NCBI GenBank assembly: GCA_026874595.1
Contig: CM049310.1
Location: 52,592,558-52,656,557, forward strand
Length of the DNA stretch: 64,000 bases
DNA from: Sipunculus nudus
Taxonomy: Eukaryota; Annelida; Sipuncula; Golfingiida; Sipunculidae
Reading direction: 5' to 3'
Each line of letters opens with the position of its first letter. The first letter of the stretch is position 1. Position numbers and translations under genes: made by a program. Positions 27,387-37,395 of the stretch are shown here, piece after piece. The notes beneath the pieces are model-generated. The model was not told where the DNA came from. It did no database searches and saw nothing but the letters and a program-made list of their open reading frames with translations.

Positions 27387-27749
27387 TGTGTACCACGCAT
27401 TTTCAAACCACACCATATTGCCTAGCTATCGTGAGCGATGATACAGCACAAATCCGCTTTTCCTTATAGAAGAGAAATTCGAATGGTGAGATTTTATCAA
27501 TCAGAGCGTGAGGATCTTGCAATGGTCATTGAAAAAACCTGGGCTTGTTTCCTTTCATTGGGACTGTCATATGTGTTGCTTTGCTTGCTTGATAGACCAG
27601 CGCCACACCAGGATGAAAAAGTAATATTCACACGTGGACAAGAATGTGAGCTTTTTATTTGGAAAAACAAATGATTCTTTCCTTCGGAAAAAAACATTCA
27701 CCCTGACAACAACTCACAGACACCGGCGTGACAGAAAAGAAGTGCGACA

Positions 27750-27831
27750 TGGCAGCGGTGGGATTCGAACCCACGCCTCCGAAGAGACTGGTGCCTAAAA
27801 CCAGCGCCTTAGACCACTCGGCCACGCTACC
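27750..27831 (-). tRNA. tRNA-Leu(TAG)
   Basis: Consensus TAG gene with TTTT terminator. Confidence 0.95.
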
Positions 27832-28921
27832 TGTTTCCGTCTAAGGACAATCGTGCATGGCAAGTCTCTACAGCTGAATGCGACAGAACCATACTCCCTC
27901 ACGTACTGAACCCGTCATCTTCTCGTGCAGACGTAGGTCCAGACCATGTACTACATAGAAAATGAGCAATAAAGTTATACACGCAACATCTGGAGAAATC
28001 TCATCAAGATTATCCAGGACGTAAATATAAAGGTATGTGAAACTTAGGTTGTCATCTTCTGCTGTTTTTCCACTCTGAGCATGAAAATGAATGAATGCCA
28101 TGATCACATATGACAGTGGTAATACAATAAACAACTGATACAACTGTAGACAATATCAACATGAATGATAGGAGGTTTATCTTAACACATCTATGTTGCC
28201 CACAAGTATTCTTTCATTCTTTCTTCAACACCTCATGGATGTAAGTTTATATTATTATAATTTGATTTTGGGAAAACAAAACAGTTCAAAGAGTCACCTG
28301 TATAATGAAAAAACCATATGCCCCCGCCTGATCAGTAAATACATTTAATGTATACCTAAATTTTGCAATATGAATTGAATGATGGGAGACGTACCAGAAG
28401 ATGGATTTCCGTGCATTTCATCTTAATCTGTATAATCCTTTGCTCCAGATCTGCACAGAAATTCCTAAGCATCCTGGCCAATTGAAATATCTGCATGTGA
28501 AAAGAAAGGGAACTAAACAAAGCGTGTGTCTTTCAAACCGGTCTACAAATAAAGCTATTCCTACATCTTGGGTGGACATAAATAGAAAAAGGGCTGATAG
28601 AAAAGTGTGATTTACATGTGAAAATATTGATTAGAGAATTGTCTGCACATTTCAATTGATCTGCACCAAAATAATGAGGTGCGTTGTTGGACTGGAATAT
28701 GAGGATTTTGCTGAATCGTTTAGATATTCACAGTACTGATTTTGTATATGATACCGGGACGTTGAAAAGAGCCAGAACGACCTATACCTAGTGTTTATTA
28801 ATGTTGTACTGACCCCCGTCGCTGTAAAGGTAAATATCATGATGTGTTGTAAAATCGGCCCTGGCGGCAGACTTTTGAAGAGCCGTTAAGCATTGACCGT
28901 ACTTGAAATAAAAAGAATCAG

Positions 28922-29003
28922 TGGCAGCGGTGGGATTCGTACCCACGCCTCCGAAGAGACTGGTGCCTTAAACCAGCGCCTTAGACCGCTCGGCCACGCT
29001 ACC
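28922..29003 (-). tRNA. tRNA-Leu(AAG), A55 variant, probable pseudogene
   Basis: Complete, T55A. The right flank (accatattgcctagc) is the type usually linked to intact copies, so a crossover or conversion edge lies at this gene. Confidence 0.7.
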
Positions 29004-29366
29004 TGTGTACCACGCATTTTCAAACCACACCATATTGCCTAGCTATCGTGAGCGATGATACAGCACAAATCCGCTTTTCCTTATTGAAGAGAAATTCGAA
29101 TGGTGAGATTTTATCAATCAGAGCGTGAGGATCTTGCAATGGTCATTGAAAAAACCTGGGCTTGTTTCCTTTCATTGGGACTGTCATATGTGTTGCTTTG
29201 CTTGCTTGATAGACCAGCGCCACACCAGGATGAAAAAGTAATATTCACACGTGGACAAGAATGTGAGCTTTTTATTTGGAAAAACAAATGATTCTTTCCT
29301 TCGGAAAAAAACATTCACCCTGACAACAACTCACAGACACCGGCGTGACAGAAAAGAAGTGCGACA

Positions 29367-29448
29367 TGGCAGCGGTGGGATTCGAACCCACGCCTCCGAA
29401 GAGACTGGTGCCTAAAACCAGCGCCTTAGACCACTCGGCCACGCTACC
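29367..29448 (-). tRNA. tRNA-Leu(TAG)
   Basis: Consensus TAG gene with TTTT terminator. Confidence 0.95.
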
Positions 29449-30538
29449 TGTTTCCGTCTAAGGACAATCGTGCATGGCAAGTCTCTACAGCTGAATGCGA
29501 CAGAACCATACTCCCTCACGTACTGAACCCGTCATCTTCTCGTGCAGACGTAGGTCCAGACCATGTACTACATAGAAAATGAGCAATAAAGTTATACACG
29601 CAACATCTGGAGAAATCTCATCAAGATTATCCAGGACGTAAATATAAACGTATGTGAAACTTAGGTTGTCATCTTCTGCTGTTTTTCCACTCTGAGCATG
29701 AAAATGAATGAATGCCATGATCACATATGACAGTGGTAATACAATAAACAACTGATACAACTGTAGACAATATCAACATGAATGATAGGAGGTTTATCTT
29801 AACACATCTATGTTGCCCACAAGTATTCTTTCATTCTTTTTCCAACACCTCATGGATGTAAGTTTATATTATTATAATTTGATTTTGGGAAAACAAAACA
29901 GTTCAAAGAGTCACCTGTATAATGAAAAAACCATATGCCCCCGCCTGATCAGTAAATACATTTAATGTATACCTAAATTTTGCAATATGAATTGAATGAT
30001 GGGAGACGTAGAAGAAGATGGATTTCCGTGCATTTCATCTTAATCTGTATAATCCTTTGCTCCAGATCTGCACAGAAATTCCTAAGCATCCTGGCCAATT
30101 GAAATATCTGCATGTGAAAAGAAAGGGAACTAAACAAAGCGTGTGTCTTTCAAACCGGTCTACAAATAAAGCTATTCCTACATCTTGGGTGGACATAAAT
30201 AGAAAAAGGGCTGATAGAAAAGTGTGATTTACATGTGAAAATATTGATTAGAGAATTGTCTGCACATTTCAATTGATCTGCACCAAAATAATGAGGTGCG
30301 TTGTTGGACTGGAATATGAGGATTTTGCTGAATCGTTTAGATATTCATAGTACTGATTTTGTATATGATACCGGGACGTTGAAAAGAGCCAGAACGACCT
30401 ATACCTAGTGTTTATTAATGTTGTACTGACCCCCGTCGCTGTAAAGGTAAATATCATGATGTGTTGTAAAATCGGCCCTGGCGGCAGACTTTTGAAGAGC
30501 CGTTAAGCATTGACCGTACTTGAAATAAAAAGAATCAG

Positions 30539-30620
30539 TGGCAGCGGTGGGATTCGTACCCACGCCTCCGAAGAGACTGGTGCCTTAAACCAGCGCCTTA
30601 GACCGCTCGGCCACGCTACC
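30539..30620 (-). tRNA. tRNA-Leu(AAG), A55 variant, probable pseudogene
   Basis: Complete, T55A. It is the last A55 copy; all later AAG genes are intact. Confidence 0.7.
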
Positions 30621-30984
30621 TGTGTACCACGCATTTTCAAACCACACCATCTTCCCTCGCTATCGTGAGCGATGATACAGCACAAATCCGCTTTTCCTTA
30701 TTGAAGAGAAATTCGAATGGTGAGATTTTATCAAACAGAGCGTGAGGATCTTGCAATGGTCATTGAAAAAACCTGGGCTTGTTTCCTTTCATTTGGGACT
30801 GTCATATGTGTTGCTTTGCTTGCTTGATAGACCAGCGCCACACCAGGATGAAAAAGTAATATTCAAAAGGGGACAAGAATGTGAGCTTTTTATTTGGAAA
30901 AACAAATGATTCTTTCCTTCAGAAAAAAACATTCACCCTGACAACAACTCACAGACACCGGCGTGACAGGAAAGAAGTGCGACA

Positions 30985-31066
30985 TGGCAGCGGTGGGATT
31001 CGAACCCACGCCTCCGAAGAGACTGGTGCCTAAAACCAGCGCCTTAGACCACTCGGCCACGCTACC
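30985..31066 (-). tRNA. tRNA-Leu(TAG), proximal terminator lost
   Basis: Consensus body; the downstream T run is reduced to TTTCC. Confidence 0.92.
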
Positions 31067-32157
31067 TGTTTCCGTCTAAGGACAATCGTGCATGGCAAGT
31101 CTCTACAGCTGAATGCGACAGATCCATACTCCCTCAAGTACTGAACCCGTCATCTTCTCGTGCAGACGTAGGTCCAGACCATGTACTACATAGAAAATGA
31201 GCAATAAAGTTATACACGCAACATCTGGAGAAATCTCATAAAGATTATCCAGGATGTAAATATAAAGGTATGTGAAACTTAGGTTGTCATCTTCTGCTGT
31301 TTTTCCACTCTGAGCATGAAAATGAATGAATGCCATGATCACATATGACAGTGGTAATACAATAAACAACTGATACAACTGTAGACAATATCAACATGAA
31401 TGATAGGAGGTTTATCTTAACACATCTATGTTGCCCACAAGTATTCTTTCATTCTTTCTTCAACACCTCATGGATGTAAGTTTATATTATTATAATTTGA
31501 TTTTGGGAAAACAAAACAGTTCAAAGAGTCACCTGTATAATGAAAAAACCATATGCCCCCGCCTGATCAGAAAAATACATTTAATGTATACCTAAATTTT
31601 GCAATATGAATTGAATGATGGGAGACGTACCAGAAGATGGATTTCGGTACATTTCATCTTAATCTGTATAATCCTTTGCTCCAGATCTGCACAGAAATTC
31701 CTAAGCATCCTGGCCAATTGAAATATCTGCATGTGAAAAGAAAGGGAACTAAACAAAGCGTGTGTCTTTCAAACCGGTCTACAAATAAAGCTATTCCTAC
31801 ATCTTGGGTGGACATAAATAGAAAAAGGGCTGATAGAAAAGTGTGATTTACATGTGAAAATATTGATTAGAGAATTGTCTGCACATTTCAATTGATCTGC
31901 ACCAAAATAATGAGGTGCGTTGTTGGACTGGAATATGAGGATTTTGCTGAATCGTTTAGATATGCACAGTACTGATTTTGTATATGATACCGGGACGTTG
32001 AAAAGAGCCAGAACGACCTATACCTAGTGTTTATTAATGTTGTACTGACCCCCGTCGCTGTAAAGGTAAATATCATGATGTGTTGTAAAAATGGCCCTGG
32101 CGGCAGACTTTTGAAGAGCCGTTAAGCATTGACCGTACTTGAAATAAAAAGAATCAG

Positions 32158-32239
32158 TGGCAGCGGTGGGATTCGAACCCACGCCTCCGAAGAGACTGGT
32201 GCCTTAAACCAGCGCCTTAGACCGCTCGGCCACGCTACC
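32158..32239 (-). tRNA. tRNA-Leu(AAG)
   Basis: Consensus AAG gene. Confidence 0.95.
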
Positions 32240-32604
32240 TGTGTACCACGCATTTTCAAACCACACCATCTTCCCTCGCTATCGTGAGCGATGATTACAG
32301 CACAAATCCGCTTTTCCTTATTGAAGAGAAATTCGAATGGTGAGATTTTATCAAACAGAGCGTGAGGATCTTGCAATGGTCATTGAAAAAACATGGGCTT
32401 GTTTCCTTTCATTTGGGACTGTCATATGTGTTGCTTTGCTTGCTTGATAGACCAGCGCCACACCAGGATGAAAAAGTAATATTCTCACGTGGACAAGAAT
32501 GTGAGCTTTTTATTTGGAAAAACAAATGATTCTTTCCTTCAGAAAAAAACATTCACCCTGACAACAACTCACAGACACCGGCGTGACAGAAAAGAAGTGC
32601 GACA

Positions 32605-32686
32605 TGGCAGCGGTGGGATTCGAACCCACGCCTCCGAAGAGACTGGTGCCTAAAACCAGCGCTTTAGACCACTGGGCCACGCTACC
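32605..32686 (-). tRNA. tRNA-Leu(TAG), D-arm variant
   Basis: Two substitutions in the D arm (box A reads TGGCCCAGTGG, and TCTAAAGC replaces TCTAAGGC). Box A and D-stem pairing are weakened, so activity is doubtful. Confidence 0.75.
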
Positions 32687-33777
32687 TGTTTCCGTCTAAG
32701 GACAATCGTGCATGGCAAGTCTCTACAGCTGAATGCGACAGATCCATACTCCCTCAAGTACTGAACCCGTCATCTTCTCGTGCAGACGTAGGTCCAGACC
32801 ATGTACTACGTAGAAAATGAGCAATAAAGTTATACACGCAACATCTGGAGAAATCTCATCAAGATTATCCAGGACGTAAATATAAACGTATGTGAAACTT
32901 AGGTTGTCATCTTCTGCTGTTTTTCCACTCTGAGCATGAAAATGAATGAATGCCATGATTACATATATGACAGTGGTAATGCAATAAACAACTGATACAA
33001 CTGTAGACAATATCAACAAGAATGATAGGAGGTTTATCTTAACACATCTATGTTGCCACATGTATTCTTTCATTCTTTCTTCAACACCTCATGGATGTAA
33101 GTTTATATTATTATAATTTGATTTTGGGAAAACAAAACAGTTCAAAGAGTCACCTGTATAATGAAAAAACCATATGCCCCCGCCTGATCAGTAAATACAT
33201 TTAATGTATACCTAAATTTTGCAATATGAATTGAATGATGGGAGACGTACCAGAAGATGGATTTCGGTACATTTCATCTTAATCTGTATAATCCTTTGCT
33301 CCAGATCTGCACAGAAATTCCTAAGCATCCTGGCCAATTGAAATATCTGCATGTGAAAAGAAAGGGAACTAAACAAAGCGTGTGTCTTTCAAACCGGTCT
33401 ACAAATAAAGCTATTCCTACATCTTGGGTGGACATAAATAGAAAAAGGGCTGATAGAAAAGTGTGATTTACATGTGAAAATATTGATTAGAGAATTGTCT
33501 GCACATTTCAATTGATCTGCACCAAAATAATGAGGTGCGTTGTTGGATTGGAATATGAGGATTTTGCTGAATCGTTTAGATATGCACAGTACTGATTTTG
33601 TATATGATACCGGGACGTTGAAAAGAGCCAGAACGACCTATACCTAGTGTTTATTAATGTTGTACTGACCCCCGTCGCTGTAAAGGTAAATATCATGATG
33701 TGTTGTAAAAATGGCCCTGGCGGCAGACTTTTGAAGAGCCGTTAAGCATTGACCGTACTTGAAATAAAAAGAATCAG

Positions 33778-33859
33778 TGGCAGCGGTGGGATTCGAACCC
33801 ACGCCTCCGAAGAGACTGGTGCCTTAAACCAGCGCCTTAGACCGCTCGGCCACGCTACC
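33778..33859 (-). tRNA. tRNA-Leu(AAG)
   Basis: Consensus AAG gene. Confidence 0.95.
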
Positions 33860-34223
33860 TGTGTACCACGCATTTTCAAACCACACCATATTGCCTAGCT
33901 ATCGTGAGCGATGATACAGCACAAATCCGCTTTTCCTTATTAAAGAGAAATTCGAATGGTGCGATTTTATCAATCAGAGCGTGAGGATCTTGCAATGGTC
34001 ATTGAAAAAACCTGGGCTTGTTTCCTTTCATTGGGACTGTCATATGTGTTGCTTTGCTTGCTTGATAGACCAGCGCCACACCAGGATGAAAAAGTAATAT
34101 TCACACGTGGACAAGAATGTGAGCTTTTTATTTGGAAAAACAAATGATTCTTTCCTTCGGAAAAAAAAACATTCACCCTGACAACAACTCACAGACACCG
34201 GCGTGACAGAAAAGAAGTGAACA

Positions 34224-34305
34224 TGGCAGCGGTGGGATTCGAACCCACGCCTCCGAAGAGACTGGTGCCTAAAACCAGCGCCTTAGACCACTCGGCCACG
34301 CTACC
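34224..34305 (-). tRNA. tRNA-Leu(TAG)
   Basis: Consensus TAG gene. It is followed 386 bp later by another TAG gene because the next unit has lost its AAG half. Confidence 0.95.
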
Positions 34306-34609
34306 TGTTTCCGTCTAAGGACAATCGTGCATGGCAAGTCTCTACAGCTGAATGCGACAGATCCATACTCCCTCAAGTACCCTGGTCATTGAAAAAACCT
34401 GGGCTTGTTTCCTTTCATTGGGACTGTCATATGTGTTGCTTTGCTTGCTTGATAGACCAGCGCCACACCAGGATGAAAAAGTAATATTCACACGTGGACA
34501 AGAATGTGAGCTTTTTATTTGGAAAAACAAATGATTCTTTCCTTCGGAAAAAAACATTCACCCTGACAACAACTCACAGACACCGGCGTGACAGAAAAGA
34601 AGTGCGACA

Positions 34610-34691
34610 TGGCAGCGGTGGGATTCGAACCCACGCCTCCGAAGAGACTGGTGCCTAAAACCAGCGCCTTAGACCACTCGGCCACGCTACC
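34610..34691 (-). tRNA. tRNA-Leu(TAG) in a shortened unit
   Basis: Consensus TAG gene. About 1.23 kb, including the AAG gene, is missing from its unit; the deletion joint is at about 34380. Confidence 0.95.
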
Positions 34692-35024
34692 TGTTTCCGT
34701 CTAAGGACAATCGTGCATGGCAAGTCTCTACAGCTGAATTAGCCATGACAACATGACACTCAGGCCTTCGGAAAAAAACTTATAGGGCCTGGAGTCATGA
34801 TGGCAGTCACAACAGAACGCCCATTCTAAGGGTCGGATCAAAATATTTGCTGTCTGGTATTATTTGGCATGACGGGCTTATATAGTCGTATTATATGCGC
34901 TAAATATCGAAGAAAAAATGTTGTTACACAAAAATAATAACAATTATTACCTTCTTTCATCATTGTGGCACCGATTCACGTGAAGCGGTACTTCTCATTC
35001 AAAACTAAATGTGTCATGGCGCGG

Positions 35025-35290
35025 TCGTGTATGTAAACTTCGAAGTCGGAAGCCGGAAGCCGGAAACCAACGAAAGCAGTTTAAAGCATATACAAAATGC
35101 TAACGTTTCAATACCGTTTTGTTTTTTCCCCGATAGAATAAGATCTTTTTTTATCATTCTGTGAAGAATAATAGTTATCCATTGTTTAATCTGAACGTTA
35201 TGGAAGATTTTGTGCTCGGAAGCCATCTCGGAAGTCAGTCAGAAGTGCTTGGATGATATCCAATGTGTATAACTCGGAAGTCACAGAGAC
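35025..35290 (+). repeat. Left arm of a diverged inverted repeat
   Basis: Landmarks in order are cgaagtcggaag, gatagaataag, agttatccat, gctcggaa and tgtgtataactcggaagtc. They reappear in the same order on the opposite strand at 36815-37050, with indels. Each arm also carries two direct copies of a tgtgtaaaactcggaag-like motif, one near each edge. Confidence 0.7.
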
Positions 35291-35438
35291 GCACTTTGCC
35301 CAAAATGCAGTTTCATTATAATTATAGTTGCATGCATATATTAAATTACTTATGAATGATTCTGCTTTTAATGAGTGTATAATGCAATACATGATACATA
35401 ATCGGAAAACTATAAGTTCTTATTTTTTTATTTGTAAA

Positions 35439-35486
<48 letters not shown>

Positions 35487-36814
35487 TCGGTGTTATTATC
35501 GGAAATACTTCCTCTCTTATTATACTAGTATATATCTGGATGCTCTCTCAGTGGAGTAAGTCACCAATTTATGAATTGGAAAGTAATAAATATAATAATG
35601 AAATTGCTAGGGAATAAATAAAGTAATCTGGAAAAGAAATGAAAATTAAGAGATATTACGTCTGAACGGGCACGCCCTCTATGGATGCACCACTGAATAA
35701 TAAATATGGTATGATTAACCCATGTACGGCATTAAAAATACAGTTATAAATTACGATGTCATTCAAAATAAAATATATTGTAATATATTTTCCATACGTT
35801 GAATAAATATGAAAATTCAATATATCCCAGAAGGTCATCGCTGGAACAAACATACATGTATCATATGCAAAACGAAATGTCTTTCAATATGTTCAACGAT
35901 ATTTAAAAAAAATGTTACATTTATATCTTAGAAAAGGGATACAACAGTCCAGATAATATATATCATGTTTTATTATAAAATCTGATCGATTTACAAATTT
36001 AAGCAAATTTTTTTAAAAACTAAAATTAATTCTTTTTCAAGTTTTTGACTCTTTCTTTCAAACTTTATCAATTTCGATATTTATATTATATTAATTTCAC
36101 TCCTGATGTTTCAACATCACATTTCAACTTCAAATATATGGATATTTATTAATATATTAAAGTATGTTTGCAACTGATTGCATTATAAGGGCATATAACC
36201 AGAATTTGCTCCCTTCAACTTCATATTACTGTTAGATTACAAGGATCTCGATAAGAATTTACAATTTTGTTTACATAATATATATATATATATAAATGCA
36301 ACCGGACCATGAAATGTAAAATAATATTTGGCATAAAAAGTATTACATAATAGATAAGAGTCTAAGAGATTCATAATCCTGATGAATTTTTTTGGTCAAT
36401 GGAAGAGGAAAATGTTTTTCAATTTATACATAAAAAATAAAATATTTTGTTCGAAACAACTTGTAAAAACATTAACTGGACGGGTTGGTTCTGTCAAATT
36501 TTCTGTTTAAGTCTCTATGATATTATCACGGTGATTTTTATAGGGGCACATGTATAAAATATTATCAAAACCTTTATTTTTTTCATGTTTCCATCAACAT
36601 AAAATGCGGTAACAGCGTAAAATATTGATGAGTTAAAATAATCTTGTTTTACAAAATGAAATATAATATCAATATAATATATTATTTAAAAAAAAACAGC
36701 ATCATGAATGTTACAAAACAGATTGAATTTATGAAAAATACATGATACTGAAGAAATTGAAAATGCTTGACACGTTTGCTGACGATATGATGACCAGTGC
36801 ATATGCCATTACTG

Positions 36815-37050
36815 GCTTCCGAGTTTTACACATTTGGACCATATCCGGGCATTTCCGAGCAAAAACTAGTCATTAACTTCGGATGGATAACTTTGATTAT
36901 TTTACATGATGATAGAAAAGACCTTATTCTATCAATAAAAATAAAAAGGTTCTTTCCATTGATGTAGTAGCATTTTAATTATGCTTCGATCATTGCTTTA
37001 AAAAAGTCCTTGCTTCCGACTTCTGACTTCCGAGTTTTACACATAGCCGT
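36815..37050 (-). repeat. Right arm of the diverged inverted repeat
   Basis: Reverse complement shows actcggaagtcagaagtcgg, ttgatagaataaggtc, aaagttatccat, tttgctcgga and tgtgtaaaactcggaag, in the order seen in the left arm. The arms are separated by about 1.5 kb of A+T-rich sequence (35291-36814) in which I see nothing else. Confidence 0.7.
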
Positions 37051-37230
37051 ATGGAAATCCCCTACCGGAAGTTATGATTCTCCCGCTGACAGACGTGGAG
37101 ACGAGTTTTTCGAGTAAAACCAGCCTCGGAATTAAAAACTGCTGCACGTTTACACGTAAGTCAACCGTGGATGTAATAATTATTATTTTCCCCAACAGAA
37201 TAACGTCACTTTTTGTCTTAACTCAGGAAA

Positions 37231-37395
37231 ATGACAGTTCGAGAAGTGGATGAAAATGAAAAAGTAGTGTCAGAAATGGCGTGCACATCTGCACATACTA
37301 GAATTGATGCGAACCCAATAGCTTGTACTGTCACCCCATCGTCTTCAGTCCATCTAAAATCGACGTTTGGGGTGACAAGCTGTCGCTACAGCTGA
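37231..37395 (+). pseudogene. Possible truncated 5' coding exon at the end of the insertion
   Basis: A 54-codon frame starts at an ATG four bases after a good splice acceptor (tgtcttaactcag, ending 37226). A donor-like GTAAGT at 37156 and an ETS-like ACCGGAAGT at 37064-37072 lie upstream, giving a promoter, 5' non-coding exon, 71-bp intron and start-exon layout. The peptide begins MTVREVDENEKVVSEM. It runs into array sequence and stops after three array-derived codons. I recognise no family. A chance frame is possible. Confidence 0.3.
37329..37377. repeat. Hairpin near the insertion's right edge
   Basis: Perfect 10-bp arms tgtcacccca (37329-37338) and tggggtgaca (37368-37377) with a 29-nt loop, ending 8 bp before the flanking 12-bp duplicate. 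Confidence 0.7.

Larger units (their letters stand above)
97..34739. repeat. Tandem array block 1 of ~1,617-bp units, each with two tRNA-Leu genes
   Basis: About 22 near-identical head-to-tail units. Spacing between successive AAG genes is 1,600-1,620 bp (for example 4680, 6298, 7916, 9533, 11150). Each unit holds tRNA-Leu(AAG), a ~357-bp spacer, tRNA-Leu(TAG), then a ~1.1-kb A+T-rich spacer. The long spacer contains an AATAAA (AGCAATAAAG), short open frames that shift or break between units, and nothing I recognise as a second RNA gene. The first unit has a ~190-bp deletion near 236 and a truncated TAG gene. The last unit is only 386 bp long. Block 1 ends at 34739, inside a unit, at a 12-bp sequence repeated on the far side of the insertion. 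Confidence 0.97.
34740..37385. mobile_element. 2.65-kb insertion interrupting the tRNA array, with a 12-bp flanking duplication
   Basis: Non-array sequence flanked by ctacagctgaat at 34728-34739 and again at 37386-37397. Removing the insert and one copy restores a normal unit: the TAG-to-AAG distance becomes about 1,170 bp, as elsewhere. Inside are two diverged inverted arms (about 35025-35290 and 36815-37050), a (TA)n tract at 35442-35484, and a promoter-like right end. No reverse transcriptase, transposase or poly(A) tail is visible. The segment is A+T-rich and unlike the unit in composition. It could be a non-autonomous transposon or a transposed genomic fragment. Confidence 0.75.
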
